DNA of 64,000 nt, taken from the NCBI RefSeq assembly GCF_037023745.1, contig NZ_CP146101.1:2534001-2598000 (forward strand), given 5' to 3'. The notes under the pieces were generated by a model that was given only the letters and a program-made list of their open reading frames with translations, was not told the DNA's origin and searched no databases. Shown here one piece after another: positions 43,901-51,710 of the stretch (position 1 is the stretch's first letter; the number at the start of each line of letters is the position of its first letter). A program made the translations under genes and the position numbers. The stretch is from Streptomyces sp. SCSIO 30461 (GTDB lineage Bacteria > Actinomycetota > Actinomycetes > Streptomycetales > Streptomycetaceae).

Positions 43901-44875
43901 CCGGGTTCCGGAGGCGCGGGCCGTGCCGAGGACGGCGCCGAGGGCCGCGGCCTCGACGGGGTCCCCGGCACGGGTGCCGGTGCCGTGGAGCTCGACGTAG
44001 CCGACGTCCTCGGGGCGGACGCCGGCACGCTCGTAGGCCTCGTGGAGGACGGCCTCCTGGGCGTCCTGGCTCGGGGTGGTCAGGCTGGGGCCCCCGCCGT
44101 CGTTGTTGACGGCGCCGCCCTTGATGACGCAGTGGACACGGTCACCGTCGGCGAGCGCCTGCCGCAGCGGTTTGAGGACGACGCAGGCGCCGCCCTCGCC
44201 GCGTACGTAGCCGTTGGCTCGGGCGTCGAAGGTGTGGCAGCGGCCGTCCGGTGAGAGTGCGCCCATCAGCTCCATGGTGGTGGTGCTGCGGTCGGAGAGG
44301 ATGAGGTTCACACCGGCGACCACGGCGAGGTCGCTTTCGCCGCGGCGCAGTCCCTCGCAGGCGAGGTGGACGGCCACGAGCGAGGAGGACTGGGCGGTGT
44401 CGACGGTCATGCTGGGGCCGCGCAGGCCGAGGTGGTACGAGAGCCGGTTGGCGGTCATGGCCCGGTGCAGACCGGTCGCGCTGTAGCCGCCGGTGCGCCC
44501 GGTGTCGTGGGCGAGCATCGCGTAGTCGTCGGACGCGACACCGACGTAGACGGCGGTGCGGCTGCTGGAGAGGTGGCCGGGGACGATCCCGGCGTGCTCC
44601 ATGGCTTCCCACCCGAGTTCGAGCACGAGGCGCTGCTGCGGATCGGTCGCGGCGGCCTGCTCCGGGCTCATCCCAAAGAATTCAGCGTCGAATTCGCCGT
44701 GGTTGTCGAGAGCGGCCCTCCAGGTGCCGTCATCCTGCCTGGCGACACTGTGGCTTCCCGTTCGGATGAGCTGCCAGAATTTCTCGGGAGAATCGGCTCC
44801 TGGCAGGCGGCACGCCATCCCCACGACGGCTATGTCGTTAGCACCCACGAGTTGTTCACCGGTCTTGGGGGTCAT
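31922..44875 (-). CDS. type I PKS, loading module with modules 1 and 2 (KSQ-AT-ACP / KS-AT-KR-ACP / KS-AT-DH-KR-ACP), TylGI-like
   Basis: Predicted 4317-aa initiating PKS. Loading module: KSQ with Gln162 in DTAQSSS (decarboxylating, not condensing), AT (about 509-857, Ser603 in GHSQGEI), ACP (Ser933 in an unusual GFESV context). Methylmalonyl loading and decarboxylation would give a propionyl starter. Module 1: KS (Cys1169), AT (1511-1859), KR (VTGGTGALG near 2107, AGVLDDG, B-type), ACP (Ser2427). Module 2: KS (Cys2664), AT (3000-3347), DH (His3408 in [11 protein letters not shown]), KR (VTGATGTLG near 3872, AGVLDDG, B-type), ACP (Ser4200). ATG 44875 has GGAGA 5 nt upstream; the frame is open further upstream, but that stretch overlaps the P450 gene. 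All three ATs carry the homogenised block. Layout equals TylGI. Confidence 0.96.
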   Translation of the reverse strand: MTPKTGEQLVGANDIAVVGMACRLPGADSPEKFWQLIRTGSHSVARQDDGTWRAALDNHGEFDAEFFGMSPEQAAATDPQQRLVLELGWEAMEHAGIVPGHLSSSRTAVYVGVASDDYAMLAHDTGRTGGYSATGLHRAMTANRLSYHLGLRGPSMTVDTAQSSSLVAVHLACEGLRRGESDLAVVAGVNLILSDRSTTTMELMGALSPDGRCHTFDARANGYVRGEGGACVVLKPLRQALADGDRVHCVIKGGAVNNDGGGPSLTTPSQDAQEAVLHEAYERAGVRPEDVGYVELHGTGTRAGDPVEAAALGAVLGTARASGTRLSVGSVKTNIGHLEGAAGIVGLLKAALAVREGELPPSLNYATPHPDIPLDALNLSVQTELRPWQGGEADGNPPRRAGVSSFGMGGTNAHVIIEQAPAPQAVEPATHSLPVLPVVVTARTAEALREQAARLSARVEHSPEHRLLDIAWTQASARTVFDHRAVVVASDREEFLTRLERSAIHGVAGTPGRTVLVFPGQGTQWTGMAAELLDTSPVFADRFHECANALAPHIDYDPTEILRTHAPLDRADIVQPITWAVMVSLAELWHHLGITPDAVIGHSQGEIAAATVCGALTLNDAARIIALRAKLITHHLTGHGTMASIPLPPHTIQQHLTTTPYHQRITIAATNGPNSTIIAGDNEAITHTITTYQNQNIRARHIPVDYPSHSTHVQHIKNQLLDALTPIKPRPSHTPFYSTVHATHITDTTTLTPDYWYQNLRQTVRFEETIRLLLDNGHTTYIETSAHPVLTTGIHETTDTTPHHITTTGTLRRNEGGLQRLLTSAAHLFTHGTNINWTNLFHHTNPQTINLPTYPFQRTRHWLTPDGSEERNLPAPAEPTESLLIRELRGRSADDQLKHVLELVLIHAADVRGRATGESIQPEKSFKQQGFESVTGIELRNRLRAVTGLNLPTSLIYDCPTPLAVAHLIRDTAAADAPASLPAAEVRREQPDFDQDDAVAIVGMACRFPGGVGSPEALWELVSSGADAVSPFPTDRGWDVESLFDPEPGVPGHSYVREGGFLHEAGEFDAEFFGISPREAVAMDPQQRLLLETSWEALERAGIDPLSLKGSRTGVFVGAMTQEYGPRLYEDAQGYEGYLLTGSTASVMSGRISYTLGLEGPAVTVDTACSSSLVALHQAAQALRAGECDLALAGGVTVMASPGMFVEFSQQRGLATDGRCKAFAEGADGTGWAEGAGVLLVERLSDAVRKGHRVLAVIRGSAVNQDGASNGLTAPNGPSQQRVIRAALTNAGLDTTDVDAVEAHGTGTRLGDPIEAQALLATYGQRPAGTPLWLGSLKSNIGHAQAAAGVGGVIKMVMAIQNGLLPKTLHIDTPSSQVDWNTGQVELLTEPRTWPDTGRPRRAGVSSFGVSGTNAHVILEQAPAPQAAEPATHSLPVLPVVVTARTAEALREQAARLSARVEHSPEHRLLDIAWTQASARTVFDHRAVVVASDREEFLTRLERSAIHGVAGTPGRTVLVFPGQGTQWTGMAAELLDTSPVFADRFHECANALAPHIDYDPTEILRTHAPLDRADIVQPITWAVMVSLAELWHHLGITPDAVIGHSQGEIAAATVCGALTLNDAARIIALRAKLITHHLTGHGTMASIPLPPHTIQQHLTTTPYHQRITIAATNGPNSTIIAGDNEAITHTITTYQNQNIRARHIPVDYPSHSTHVQHIKNQLLDALTPIKPRPSHTPFYSTVHATHITDTTTLTPDYWYQNLRQTVRFEETIRLLLDNGHTTYIETSAHPVLTTGIHETTDTTPHHITTTGTLRRNEGGLQRLLTSAAHLFTHGTNINWTNLFHHTNPQTINLPTYPFQHQHYWHQPTTPTNTTTHPTDTWRYRTTWKHLHHTQTPTLKGRWLLVIPETLTNTETTQLAQLAQQTLRDHGATVEPLIVNPAAADRSLLRARLAETTDRPETEPLTGILSLLALTQGTHPDHPTVPLGLASTLTLTQAAADAGTEARLWALTRQAVAVTPGELPEDSGAQVWAFARVAALELPALWGGVVDLPEQPDARAFDRMAAALAQGGRPGAEDQIAVRTSGSHGRRVTRAGRPAQASDDPRWTARGTVLVTGGTGALGAHVARWLARTGATHLVLTSRRGPNAPGTTELTRELHALGTEVTIAACDVSDRDAIAALLEAHPPTAVFHTAGVLDDGVIDSVTAEAFRGVRAPKAEAAQHLHELTRERGLDLDAFVLFSSVTGTWGNGGQAAYAAANAALDALAEQRRADGLPATSVAWGLWGGGGMAVGAGEESLGRRGIRAMDPDEGIEALHRALDLGDTCVTVVDVDWAGFAAHTGALRPGPAFDSVPEARRALEEARQQALAGAAAGSPEGLGQRLAGLPEAERTRVLVELVRGEAAAVLRHASTDAVRADRAFKDAGFDSLTALELRNRLADATGLRLPATVVFDRPNPGVLAAYLLGELLGGTPAGAPEVSAATVRPADADDPVVIVGMACRFPGEADTPEALWDLVMDERDVIGAAPVDRGWNLDEVYDPDPDSGRRGTTYVREGGFLHEAGGFDAEFFGISPREAVAMDPQQRLLLETSWEALERAGIDPLTLRGSRTGVYAGLTHQEYASRLHEASEEHEGYLLTGKSASVVSGRISYALGLEGPAISVDTACSSSLVALHLAAQALRAGECDLALAGGVTVMAAPGLFVEFSRQRGLAADGRCKAFADAADGTSWAEGAGMVAVERLSDAVRRGHRVLAVIRGDAVNQDGASNGLAAPNGPAQERVIRAALTNAGLDTTDVDAVEAHGTGTRLGDPIEAQALLATYGQRPAGTPLWLGSLKSNIGHAQAAAGVGGVIKMVMAIQNGLLPKTLHIDTPSSQVDWNTGQVELLTEPRTWPDTGRPRRAGVSAFGVSGTNAHVILEEPPVRESATEPAGSELPVVPLVVTAKSAAALRAQSERLRNHLERERDHGREPRPLDIAYSLATTRPMFEHRRVTLGTTTIEGTAGTPGRTVLVFPGQGTQWTGMAAELLDTSPVFANRFHECANALAPHIDYDPTETLRTHAPLDRADIVQPITWAVMVSLAELWHHLGITPDAVIGHSQGEIAAATVCGALTLNDAARIIALRAKLITHHLTGHGTMASIPLPPHTIQQHLTTTPYHQRITIAATNGPNSTIIAGDNEAITHTITTYQNQNIRARHIPVDYPSHSTHVQHIKNQLLDALTPIKPRPSHTPFYSTVHATHITDTTTLTPDYWYQNLRQTVRFEETIRLLLDNGHTTYIETSAHPVLTTGIHETTDTTPHHITTTGTLRRNEGGLQRLLTSAAHLFTHGTNINWTNLFHHTNPQTINLPTYPFQHQHYWAPTSPAGVGDAAAARFGMVWEDHPLLGGALAVASTGETVFAGRISLTDHPWIADHAVRGRTLLPGTAFVELALHAAAATGCATVEELSLEAPLVLDGRHAAQIQVRVDAADGQGRRRLTFHSRPEGAAGAEEAAWIRHGESVVVPAPAAAPVAADWAGAAAWPPAGAERIEPVDVYGQFSDLGYEYGEVFAGIEALWRGDGEVFAQIRLPARAQADAGGYGVHPALLDAALQPWLAGGLLDVPDGSVLLPFAWQGITLHAAGADALRVRLSPAGEGAVRLEATDLTAAPVLTLDALVMRPLAQDGLDALLSAAGTDLPLYRVAWERPAGSPATTPPTRLAVLGADDFGLAAAGCAEVGVYADAAALRAAVTAGAAVPDAVVVPFPADPGARPEDVHDLASRGLALMQDWLGHDGPLATVPLTVLTGQALAAVADDTAAGMAGAGLWGLVRSAQTEHPGRFVLVDTDGTPASARALPSALATGQPQLALRAGKVLTPALAPARAAETATGVTGSMCAPEGTVLVTGATGTLGRLLVRHLVTAYGARRLLLVSRSGRNATGAGELEGELTALGAYVEIVACDTADRSALAALLAGIDPAHPLTAVIHAAGVLDDGALTALDAERLDAVLRPKADAALHLHELTRGLPLSAFVLFSGAAGILGRPGQANYAAANTFLDALAQHRRAIGLPAVSLAWGLWGEASGMTGHLAATDLHRMRRSGIAPMSNDQGLALFDRGIADRGDALLVPLRLDTPALRREQAANGPDAVPALLRALVPAPATPRAATGGIATRSDERDAQTLTQRLAPLDAAARGRQLLAVVRAEVASVLGFAGPEAVEPTRAFREIGFDSLTAVELRNRLNAVTGLRLAASVVFDHPTAQAIAEHIGDELNAAAGGGREAGEAALAGLEALEAAVAGLSEDDIRREIVHRRLAALVSALGGTLPATPEPALELADDDALFAFIEEQL
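34832..35878 (-). repeat. homogenised AT block, copy in module 2
   Basis: Third copy of the 1047-bp AT block. It shares the TTTTGG and CGGTTGGCG variants with the module 4 copy and has its own GGCGTGCC variant at the upper edge. Identity stops sharply at the lower edge: just past PFQHQHYW the sequence turns into the module's own DH region. Confidence 0.95.
39299..40345 (-). repeat. homogenised AT block, copy in module 1
   Basis: Fourth copy of the 1047-bp AT block, with TTCTGG and CGGTCGGCG variants and AGGATCTCGG (Ile for Leu in TEILRTH), a variant shared only with the loading-module copy. Above the block the KS-AT linker matches the loading module (to about 43628); below it the sequence matches module 4. 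Confidence 0.95.
42305..43351 (-). repeat. homogenised AT block, copy in the loading module
   Basis: Fifth copy of the 1047-bp AT block. It combines the TTTTGG variant (as in modules 2 and 4) with CGGTCGGCG and AGGATCTCGG (as in module 1) and carries one private change (GTCGAGAAG near 42713). This reticulate pattern argues for repeated exchange rather than a single duplication series. Lower edge: PFQ followed by RTRHWLTP. Confidence 0.95.
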
Positions 44876-45002
44876 TAATTCTCCATAGCCAGAGATGAGG
44901 TGCGGAAAATCCACAAGCATTTCGAAGGGGCGGAAGGCCTCTCGGGCCCGTCCGGTCGTACCGGCCCGAAGGGCCGGGGGGAGCAAGGCTGCCAGGGCTC
45001 CG

Positions 45003-46214
45003 TCACCACGTGACGGGGAGCTCCACGAGCCCGCGCACGAGCATGTCGCGGTGCCAGGCGAGTTCGGCCGCGGGCACGGCCAGGCGCAGTCCGGGCAGGC
45101 GGCTGGTGAGGGCTTCCAGGGCACACTGGAGTTCGACTCGGGCCAGCGGGGCGCCGAGGCAGAAGTGCGGGCCCTGTCCGAAGGCGAGGTGCTGGTTGGG
45201 CTCCCGGTCCAGAACGACACCGGCGGCGTCAGCGAACACGGTCTCGTCGTGGTTGGCCGATGCGAGGGAGTACACGACGGCCTCGCCGGCACGAATGGTC
45301 ACGCCGCCGATCTCGACGTCCTCGGTGGCGACGCGGGTGGGTCCGACGCTGTTCCACAGGGGGACGACGCGCAGCAGCTCCTCCACGGCGGCGGGCACCA
45401 GCTCGGGGCGGGCGCACAACCGCTCGTAGCGGCTGCAGTCCTGTAGGAGGACGAGGACATGGCCGGCGATCTGGCTGGCGGTGGTCTCGTGGCCGCCGAT
45501 GAGCATGCCGCCGGTGAGCATGAGGAGTTCGTTCTCGGTGAGCCGCCCGCCCTCGTCGTGGGCCTCGATGAGGGCGCTGAGGAGGTCGCCTTCGGGTTGT
45601 GCGCGCCGCTTGGCCACGTATCCGCGCAGGTAGTCGGCGTACTCCTCGGCTGCCTGGCCGACCTGCTCGTCGGTGTAGCGGCTGGCGGACATCAGGGCTT
45701 CGGTGAAGGTCCGGAAGATGTGCCGGTCCGCATGGGGGATGCCGAGCATCTCGCAGATGACCGAGGTGGGCAGGGGCAGCGCGAGCCTCTCGACGAGGTC
45801 GGCCGGCCCGCCGTCGGCGATCAGGTCGTCGACGAGCGCGTGCGAGATCTCGGTGATGCGGGGGCGTATCGCGGCCACCCGGCGGGCGGTGAAGGCCCGG
45901 GACACCAGCCGGCGCAGTCGGGCATGGGCCTCGGGGGGCATGCCCATCAGGCCGATGGAGTCGAGGCCGCGGGGGGCGGCGCGGGGCACATCCCTGTCGG
46001 CGCCCGCGTGCATGCTCAACCGGGGGTCGGCCAAGGCCTTCCGCACGTCCGCGTGCCGCGTCAGGAGCCATGCCTCGCCGCCGTAAGGCATGCGGACCCG
46101 TGCCACGGGCTCACCGGCCCGGAGTTCGGCGTACGCGGGGGCGAGTGCGAGGTCTACTCGGTCGCCGAACGGGTACGCCCGGACGGATCCGGCGGCGGCT
46201 TGAGGGCAAGTCAT
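45003..46214 (-). CDS. cytochrome P450 macrolide oxygenase, candidate 12,13-epoxidase or tailoring hydroxylase
   Basis: Predicted 403-aa soluble P450. Motifs: I-helix GGHETTA (intact acid-alcohol pair), ExxR-type K-helix VEELLRVVP followed by PTRVA, and heme loop [10 protein letters not shown] with Cys352. All are consistent with an active CYP105/107-like oxygenase of macrolide tailoring. The ATG at 46214 is chosen because GAGGAG lies at 46223-46228; an ATG 11 codons upstream has no comparable site and lies in the hairpin region. It reads toward the PKS genes, 127 bp ahead of PKS I, so it probably leads that transcript. Two P450s occur in this cluster. The other looks like TylI, leaving this one for ring epoxidation (as RosD-type enzymes do) or another hydroxylation; the reaction cannot be told from sequence. 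Confidence 0.88.
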   Translation of the reverse strand: MTCPQAAAGSVRAYPFGDRVDLALAPAYAELRAGEPVARVRMPYGGEAWLLTRHADVRKALADPRLSMHAGADRDVPRAAPRGLDSIGLMGMPPEAHARLRRLVSRAFTARRVAAIRPRITEISHALVDDLIADGGPADLVERLALPLPTSVICEMLGIPHADRHIFRTFTEALMSASRYTDEQVGQAAEEYADYLRGYVAKRRAQPEGDLLSALIEAHDEGGRLTENELLMLTGGMLIGGHETTASQIAGHVLVLLQDCSRYERLCARPELVPAAVEELLRVVPLWNSVGPTRVATEDVEIGGVTIRAGEAVVYSLASANHDETVFADAAGVVLDREPNQHLAFGQGPHFCLGAPLARVELQCALEALTSRLPGLRLAVPAAELAWHRDMLVRGLVELPVTW

Positions 46215-46508
46215 GGCTGAATCTCCTCTGTACGCGGACGCTGACACTCAACATCGGCACCGCGCCGTTGCCATCGGCGCGGTTTTTGAGTGTGTCAAGT
46301 CCTCGCGAATTGAGCAGGAAATTCAAGCCGTAATGTAGCGGTATTCGAGCGTCGCGCGACAGTGGTTTGAGCTTGTGTGCAGTGGTCGGCTCGACCGGAG
46401 AACTGCGGATGACTGTGTCAAGTCCCGCCTTGCGCCCTGCAAGTAATTGACCTTAATTTGCCGCTGTATCGACAAGTCGTATCCATTTTTCCTCGAAGGG
46501 CTGCCCCG
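46215..46508. promoter_or_regulatory. divergent intergenic region with inverted and direct repeats
   Basis: This 294-bp gap separates the minus-strand P450-PKS arm from the plus-strand sugar arm and must carry both promoters. It is clearly more AT-rich than the genes. It holds a long interrupted palindrome (46242-46297) and a perfect 12-bp direct repeat TGTGTCAAGTCC at 46291-46302 and 46414-46425, 123 bp apart. Read on the minus strand each copy gives CTTGACACA, a good -35 box, although no convincing -10 follows at standard spacing. TTGACC at 46447-46452 is a possible plus-strand -35. No coding frame is credible here. Confidence 0.7.
46259..46287 (+). terminator. terminator-like hairpin inside the divergent region
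   Basis: CCGCGCC (46260-46266) pairs with GGCGCGG (46276-46282) across a 9-nt loop and is followed on the plus strand by TTTTT (46283-46287). This is an intrinsic-terminator form, oriented toward the glycosyltransferase although no plus-strand gene precedes it. Flanking arms TGACACTCAA (46242-46251) and TTGAGTGTGTCA (46286-46297) extend the dyad, so it could instead be an operator or a 5'-UTR hairpin of the P450 transcript. Confidence 0.5.
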
Positions 46509-47738
46509 ATGGCGCATATCGCCTTCTTCATTCTCCCCGCGGCCGGCCACGTCAATCCGACACTGTCCGTTGCGCGGGAGCTCGTCGCACGCGGCCACCG
46601 GGTCAGCTACGCCCTGTCCGAGAACTACGCCGAGCGGGTCCTCGCGACCGGGGCCGAGTTCATCCCCTACGCGATGGACCAGGACCGCTTCCTGGCCACG
46701 ATGGTGCCGCAGCAGGACTCCGCCGAGTACACGGACCAGCAGGAGTTCGTGAACATGATGAAGTGGATGCTGGAGCTCACCCAGCAGACGCTCGGGCAGT
46801 TCGAGGAGCACTTCGAAGCCGACGGCCGTCCTGACGTGTTCGTGTGCGACCCGTCCTCGTTCTGGAGCGGGGCCATCCTCGCGGCGAAGTGGGGCGTGCC
46901 GGTCATCCGCAGTACGCCGACCTACGTGGCCAACGAGCATTGGTCTCTGCACCCGCCGGTCGACACGGCGGAGGAACAGCAGCAGGACCCGGAGACCGGG
47001 CAGTTGTTCGGGATCATCGCAGAGCTGCTGGCGGAGCACGGCGTGGAGAAGAGCATCGGGGAGTTCGCGGAGGACGTGCACTCGGGTCCCGCCCTGGTCT
47101 ACCTGCCGCGTGCGTTCCAGTACGCCGGCGAAACCTTCGGCGAAGAGGTCGACTTCGTCGGCCCGTGCACGAGCGACAACAGCTTCCACGGCGACTGGGA
47201 GGCACCCGCGACGGGGCGTCCGCTCGCGCTGGTCAGCCTGGGCACTCTGTACAACAAGCAGCCGGAGTTCTTCCGCGCCTGCGTCGACGCCTTCGCTGAC
47301 CTCGACTGGGATGTGGTGATCGCGCACGCCGGCGGCATCCCGGAGGGCGGTCTCGGTGAGCTTCCTCCGAACGTGCGGGTGCACTCCTTCGTGCCGCAGG
47401 GCGCGGTCCTCAAGCATGCGTCCCTGATGATCAACCACGGCGGTACGAGCACCGTGCTCCAGGCCGTGTCCGAGGGCGTCCCGGTCATCTCGGTGCCGCA
47501 GATGGCGGAGTTGCACGCGACCGCGACCCGGGTGGAGCAGCTGGGCGTGGGCGCCAAGATCCTGCGCAAGGACATCTCCCCGGAGAAGGTCCGCGAGACC
47601 GTGCTCGCACTGGCCGCCGACCAGTCGGTCGCGACGCGGGTGGCGTGGTTGCGGCAGGAGATCGAGTCCGCGGGGGGTCCCGCCGCGGCCGCCGCCGCGA
47701 TCGAGCGGCTCCTTGTGCCGGCGCCAGCCGCCGGCTGA
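46509..47738 (+). CDS. macrolide glycosyltransferase, OleD/OleI (MGT) family
   Basis: Predicted 409-aa GT1 enzyme. The N-terminus MAHIAFFILPAAGHVNP has the acceptor-side GHVNP with the presumed catalytic His, and the donor site reads NHGGTSTVLQAVSEGVPVISVPQ. Family members such as OleD, OleI and MgtA inactivate macrolides by glucosylating the aminosugar 2'-OH. Here the segment after VPQ reads MAELHATATRVEQLG, so the Gln of the (D/E)Q pair that contacts glucose is replaced by Leu. Together with the sugar genes that follow and the absence of a reactivating glucosidase in the window, this leaves open that it transfers the second deoxysugar instead. ATG 46509 follows GAAGGG at 46495-46500; the in-frame extension to 46458 lacks a site. 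It is first in the plus-strand run. Confidence 0.88.
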   Translation: MAHIAFFILPAAGHVNPTLSVARELVARGHRVSYALSENYAERVLATGAEFIPYAMDQDRFLATMVPQQDSAEYTDQQEFVNMMKWMLELTQQTLGQFEEHFEADGRPDVFVCDPSSFWSGAILAAKWGVPVIRSTPTYVANEHWSLHPPVDTAEEQQQDPETGQLFGIIAELLAEHGVEKSIGEFAEDVHSGPALVYLPRAFQYAGETFGEEVDFVGPCTSDNSFHGDWEAPATGRPLALVSLGTLYNKQPEFFRACVDAFADLDWDVVIAHAGGIPEGGLGELPPNVRVHSFVPQGAVLKHASLMINHGGTSTVLQAVSEGVPVISVPQMAELHATATRVEQLGVGAKILRKDISPEKVRETVLALAADQSVATRVAWLRQEIESAGGPAAAAAAIERLLVPAPAAG

Positions 47739-47801
47739 ACTGCCGCGCCCGTCCGACGTCCCTTCAGATTTCTTGCCGAACTTCAGTTGAGGAAAGCCGA
47801 C

Positions 47802-49058
47802 ATGACAACACAGATCGCCGAGGCCGCGGACGCCGCGGACGCCGACACCCCGGAGACCGAGGCGCCGCACCCGCTGGCCCAACCCGCCAAGGCCAACGCG
47901 GAGGAGCTACTGGAGTGGTTCGCGCGCGGCCGCGCCGAGGCCCCCGTCTTCTGGGACTCGACGCGTTTCGCATGGCAGGTGTTCTCGTACGAGGACTACA
48001 ACACGGTCTCCACCAACCCGCAGATCTTCTCCTCGGACTTCTCACCGGTCTTCCCGGTGCCGGAGGAGCTGGCGCTGCTGATGGGTCCGGGCACCTTCGG
48101 CGGCATCGACCCGCCGAAGCACGGCCCGTTGCGCAAGCTGGTCAGCCAGGCGTTCACCCCCCGCCGGATGGCCGCGCTTGAGCCTCGCATCGAGGAGCTC
48201 GCCCGCAAGCTGCTCGACGACCTCGGCGACCGTACCGAGATCGACGCGGTGACCGAGCTGGCGTACCCGCTGCCGGTGACGGTGATCGCGGAGCTGCTGG
48301 GTGTCCCGGCTTCGGACCAGGACCTGTTCCGCGAGTGGGTCGACGTCATCCTCAACAACGAGGGCATGGAGTACCCCAACCTCCCGGACGACTTCGCGGA
48401 GACGATGGGACCGGCCATCAAGGAGTGGGCCGCGTATCTGTACGCGAAGATCGCCGAGAAGCGGGCAGAGCCGTCCGACGACCTGATGAGCGGCCTCATC
48501 GAGTCCGAGGTCGACGGGCGCCGCCTCACCGACGAGGAGATCGTCAACATCGTGGCCCTGCTGCTGACGGCGGGCCATATCTCCAGCGCGACCCTGCTCA
48601 GCAACCTGTTCATCGTGCTGGACGGGCACCCGGAGGCGCAGGCGGAGTTGCGGGCCGACCGCTCGCTGATCCCGGGTGCCGTCGAGGAGGTCCTGCGCTA
48701 CCGCAGCCCCTTCAACAACATCTTCCGGCTGTTGAAGGAGGACACCGACATCCTCGGCGTCCCGATGAAGGCCGGCCAGATGGTCACGGCCTGGAGCGCC
48801 TCCGCCAACCGCGACGCCGCGCAGTTCACGGAGCCCGACACCTTCGACATCCGCCGGACCGCGAACAAGCACATGGCCTTCGGCCACGGCATCCACCACT
48901 GCCTCGGCGCCTTCCTGGCCCGTATGGAGGCGAAGGTGTTCCTCAATCTGGCCTTCGACGCCTTCCCGTCGTTCACGGTCGACCTCGACAACGCGGAGTT
49001 CTACGAGGCGGATCAGTTGACCGCCCGGCACCTTCCGGTCTCCGTCGTCCGCGGCTGA
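47802..49058 (+). CDS. cytochrome P450, TylI/EryK (CYP113)-like, likely C20 oxidase
   Basis: Predicted 418-aa P450. The heme loop is FGHGIHHCLG with Cys367. The I-helix reads LLLTAGHISSATLLSN, so the usual Glu/Asp-Thr pair is Ile-Ser; EryK (CYP113) similarly has AGHITT, placing this protein near EryK and TylI. TylI oxidises the C20 methyl of the tylactone ethyl branch to an aldehyde, a reaction that fits the ethylmalonyl module 5 seen here. ATG 47802 is preferred over the in-frame ATG at 47787 because GAGGAAAG lies 5-13 nt upstream. It follows the glycosyltransferase by 63 bp, in the same order relative to the aminotransferase and rml genes as in tylosin (tylI-tylB-tylA1-tylA2). Family is secure; position of oxidation is inferred. 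Confidence 0.9.
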   Translation: MTTQIAEAADAADADTPETEAPHPLAQPAKANAEELLEWFARGRAEAPVFWDSTRFAWQVFSYEDYNTVSTNPQIFSSDFSPVFPVPEELALLMGPGTFGGIDPPKHGPLRKLVSQAFTPRRMAALEPRIEELARKLLDDLGDRTEIDAVTELAYPLPVTVIAELLGVPASDQDLFREWVDVILNNEGMEYPNLPDDFAETMGPAIKEWAAYLYAKIAEKRAEPSDDLMSGLIESEVDGRRLTDEEIVNIVALLLTAGHISSATLLSNLFIVLDGHPEAQAELRADRSLIPGAVEEVLRYRSPFNNIFRLLKEDTDILGVPMKAGQMVTAWSASANRDAAQFTEPDTFDIRRTANKHMAFGHGIHHCLGAFLARMEAKVFLNLAFDAFPSFTVDLDNAEFYEADQLTARHLPVSVVRG

Positions 49059-49114
49059 ACCAGCCGCGCCTCAAAGGCACCGGCCGGGCAGGGCAACCAG
49101 GGAGCGCGATCGCA

Positions 49115-49561
49115 ATGTCGGTGAGCATCACCACAGAACCGAAGGTGGGCAGGTTGAAGCCCTGCGCCTTCATCGAGTTGGAGCAGCACAACGACGCACG
49201 GGGCAACCTGTCCGTCGTCGAGTCCGAATGGACGGTGGGCTTCCCGATCCAGCGGGTGTACTACCTGCACGACCTGGACACCGGCTCGTCCCGCGGCGGA
49301 CACGCACACCGGGCGCTGGAGCAGCTCATCATCGCCGTCCACGGCAGTTTCACGATCACGGTGGACGACGGGTTCAACCAGACCGAGTTCCGCCTCGACG
49401 ACGCCGGCCGGGGCCTGTACGTGGGGCCGATGGTGTGGCGGAACCTGAGCGACTTCTCGGAGGGCGCGGTCAGCGTGGTCCTGGCCTCGCTGCACTACGA
49501 CGAGTCGGACTACTACCGCGACTACGACGAGTTCCTGCGGGATGCGAGGAGTGGACTGTGA
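49115..49561 (+). CDS. dTDP-4-keto-6-deoxyglucose 3,4-ketoisomerase (Tyl1a/FdtA-like)
   Basis: Predicted 148-aa single-cupin sugar isomerase that moves the keto group of dTDP-4-keto-6-deoxyglucose from C4 to C3, providing the substrate for 3-amination. The central SSRGGHAHRALEQLI motif carries the conserved histidines of FdtA/QdtA/Tyl1a, and length matches the family. ATG 49115 has AGGGAG about 10 nt upstream. The TGA stop overlaps the GTG start of the aminotransferase (GTGA), so the two sequential pathway enzymes are probably translated together. Product stereochemistry at C4 (gluco for mycaminose, galacto for Fuc3NAc) cannot be read off; gluco is expected from context. Confidence 0.92.
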   Translation: MSVSITTEPKVGRLKPCAFIELEQHNDARGNLSVVESEWTVGFPIQRVYYLHDLDTGSSRGGHAHRALEQLIIAVHGSFTITVDDGFNQTEFRLDDAGRGLYVGPMVWRNLSDFSEGAVSVVLASLHYDESDYYRDYDEFLRDARSGL

Positions 49562-50697
49562 CGGTTCCGACCGTGGCGCGTGCGGCGCGCGTCCCCTTCT
49601 ACGACCTCCAGGACCTGCACGCCATGGACGGTGTGCAGGCCGAGATCGACGCCGCCCTGCTGCGGGTCTCGCGCTCCGGGCGCTACCTCCTCGGCCCCGA
49701 GCTGGAGGCGTTCGAAGAGGAGTACGCCCGGTACTGCGAGAACGCCCACTGCGTCGGTGTCGGCAGCGGCATGGACGCCCTGGAACTGACACTGCGGGCA
49801 CTGGGCGTCGGCGAGGGCGACGAGGTGGTCGTCCCCGGGCACACGTACGTCGCCACTTGGCTCGCGGTGTCGGCCACGGGGGCACGCCCGGTCCCCGTGG
49901 AGCCGGAGGCAAGCTCCTACCTGATCGACCCGGACCGCCTCACCGCCGCGATCACCCCGCGGACCAAGGCGGTCATGCCGGTGCACACGTACGGGCACCC
50001 GGTGGATCTCGACGCGATCGAGGCCGTCACCGCGCCCCGGGGTATCCCGGTCGTGGAGGACGCGGCCCAGGCGCACGGGGCCCGTTACAAGGGCCGGCGG
50101 ATAGGCTCGCGGTACGCGGCGGCGTTCAGTTTCTACCCGGGCAAGAACCTGGGCGCGCTGGGCGACGGCGGCGCCGTGGTCACCTCGGACGCGGAGCTGG
50201 CCGAGCGCATCAGGCTGCTGCGCAACTACGGCTCCCGTGAGAAGTACGAGCACGAGGTGCGCGGCACCAACTCCCGGCTGGACGAGATACAGGCGGCGGC
50301 GCTGCGGGCGAAGCTCCCGTACCTCGACGCGTGGAACGCCCGCCGGAACGTCATCGCCGCACGCTACACAGAAGGCCTGTCCGGACTGCCGGGGGTGACC
50401 CCTCCGGCCGTCCGGTCCTGGGCGGAGCCCGTCTGGCACCAGTACGTACCGCGCACCACGCACCGCGAGGAACTGCGGCGGGCCCTGACCGATGCCGGAG
50501 TGGAGCACCTGATCCACTACCCGGTCGCCGTCCACCGTTCCCGCGCCTATGCGGGCACCGTGCCCGGACCGCTGCCGCGTTCCGAGCGGTTGGCGGCGGA
50601 GGTGCTGAGTCTGCCCATCGGTCCGCAGCTGACCGCCCAGGACGCGGAGACCGTCATCGCGGCGGTCCGTCATGCCACGGAGAACAGCCATGTCTGA
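49558..50697 (+). CDS. PLP-dependent dTDP-3-keto-6-deoxyhexose 3-aminotransferase (TylB/DesV-like)
   Basis: Predicted 379-aa DegT/DnrJ/EryC1 aminotransferase adding the 3-amino group of mycaminose. The PLP lysine is Lys196 in SFYPGKNLGALGDGG. The upstream GSGMDALELTLRALGVGEGDEV and VVEDAAQAHGA segments contact PLP as in TylB, DesV and EryCI. It starts with GTG at 49558, overlapping the ketoisomerase stop, and its last 8 bases overlap the thymidylyltransferase start. The partner ketoisomerase directly upstream and a TylM1-like methyltransferase in the other arm support a 3-amino rather than a 4-amino role. No second aminotransferase is present in the window. Confidence 0.94.
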   Translation: MTVPTVARAARVPFYDLQDLHAMDGVQAEIDAALLRVSRSGRYLLGPELEAFEEEYARYCENAHCVGVGSGMDALELTLRALGVGEGDEVVVPGHTYVATWLAVSATGARPVPVEPEASSYLIDPDRLTAAITPRTKAVMPVHTYGHPVDLDAIEAVTAPRGIPVVEDAAQAHGARYKGRRIGSRYAAAFSFYPGKNLGALGDGGAVVTSDAELAERIRLLRNYGSREKYEHEVRGTNSRLDEIQAAALRAKLPYLDAWNARRNVIAARYTEGLSGLPGVTPPAVRSWAEPVWHQYVPRTTHREELRRALTDAGVEHLIHYPVAVHRSRAYAGTVPGPLPRSERLAAEVLSLPIGPQLTAQDAETVIAAVRHATENSHV

Positions 50698-51658
50698 CGT
50701 TCCGAAGATCCCGAGCCCCTCGGCGCTCGGCAGTCCCGACTCCCGACGCCCGATGAAGGGCATCATCCTGGCCGGCGGCAGCGGCACCCGGCTGCGCCCG
50801 CTGACCGGTGCACTGTCCAAGCAGTTGCTGCCCGTGTACGACAAGCCGATGATCTATTACCCGCTGTCGGTCCTGATGCTGGCGGGTATCCGCGACATCC
50901 AGATCATCTCCGCGAAGAACCATCTGGAGATGTTCCGCGCGCTGCTCGGAGACGGTGAGCAGCTCGGCGTCCGCCTGAGCTATGCCCAGCAGGACGAGCC
51001 CCGCGGCATCGCCGAGGCCTTCCTCATCGGCGAGGAGCACATCGACGACAGCCCCGTGGCGCTGATCCTCGGGGACAACGTCTTCCACGGTCCCGGATTC
51101 TCCCAGCTGATCGCGCAGGCCGCGGCTCGCCTGGACGGTTGTGAGCTGTTCGGCTACCCGGTCAACGACCCCCAGCGGTACGGGGTCGGCGAGGTCGACT
51201 CCGAGGGCAACCTGGTCTCCATGGTGGAGAAGCCGGTCAAGCCGCGCTCCAACCTCGCGGTTACGGGCCTGTACCTGTACGACAACGACGTGGTGGACAT
51301 CGCCCGCGGGCTGACCCCGTCGGCGCGCGGCGAGCTCGAGATCACCGACGTCAACCGGGAGTACCTGGCCCAGGGCCGGGCAAGGCTGAATCAGCTGGGC
51401 CGCGGGTTCGCCTGGCTGGACATGGGTACCCACGACTCGCTGCTGCAGGCCGGTCAGTACGTGCAGCTGCTGGAGCAGCGCCAGGGCGAGCGGATCGCCT
51501 GCGTGGAGGAGATCGCCCTGCGGATGGGCTTCATCGGCCCGGAACAGTGCTTCGCCCTCGGCAGCGACCTGGGCGCCTCCAGTTACGGCGACTACGTGCG
51601 GGAGATCGCCCGCCGTGCCGCCGCCGACGGGCCCGCCGCCGACTCCCCGGCTGCCTGA
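50690..51658 (+). CDS. rmlA: glucose-1-phosphate thymidylyltransferase (RmlA/TylA1-like)
   Basis: Predicted 322-aa nucleotidyltransferase making dTDP-glucose from dTTP and glucose 1-phosphate, the first step for both sugars. The nucleotide-binding GGSGTRLRPLTGALSKQLLPV segment, YYPLSVLMLAGIRDI, and LGDNVFHG are classical RmlA motifs. There is an unusual 20-residue N-terminal extension (SDVPKIPSPSALGSPDSRRP) before the conserved MKGIILAGG start. The internal ATG at 50753 is an alternative start that would give the usual family length. ATG 50690 is supported by tight overlap with the aminotransferase end. This is a cluster-dedicated copy, as with tylA1. Confidence 0.95.
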   Translation: MSDVPKIPSPSALGSPDSRRPMKGIILAGGSGTRLRPLTGALSKQLLPVYDKPMIYYPLSVLMLAGIRDIQIISAKNHLEMFRALLGDGEQLGVRLSYAQQDEPRGIAEAFLIGEEHIDDSPVALILGDNVFHGPGFSQLIAQAAARLDGCELFGYPVNDPQRYGVGEVDSEGNLVSMVEKPVKPRSNLAVTGLYLYDNDVVDIARGLTPSARGELEITDVNREYLAQGRARLNQLGRGFAWLDMGTHDSLLQAGQYVQLLEQRQGERIACVEEIALRMGFIGPEQCFALGSDLGASSYGDYVREIARRAAADGPAADSPAA

Positions 51659-51710
51659 CCCCCCGAAAGTCCACCCGCCCCACCCCCATTCTCGGAAAGG
51701 CCTGTTGGAG

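Noticed and set aside
42419..44254. Long plus-strand frame (and similar ones at 39413, 34946, 23435, 12312) encoding Gly/Val-rich protein
   Set aside because: It is the antisense of the C-rich AT block in the PKS genes; the five versions exist only because the AT block is repeated, and none has a ribosome site or family resemblance.
44876..45292. N-terminal extension of PKS I to 45292
   Set aside because: It would overlap most of the P450 3' end in another frame and has no PKS-like sequence; GGAGA precedes ATG 44875.
46323..47882. Minus-strand frame of about 519 codons
   Set aside because: Antisense to the MGT-family glycosyltransferase, which has clear motifs and a ribosome site; the antisense peptide is Arg/Leu/His-rich without domains.
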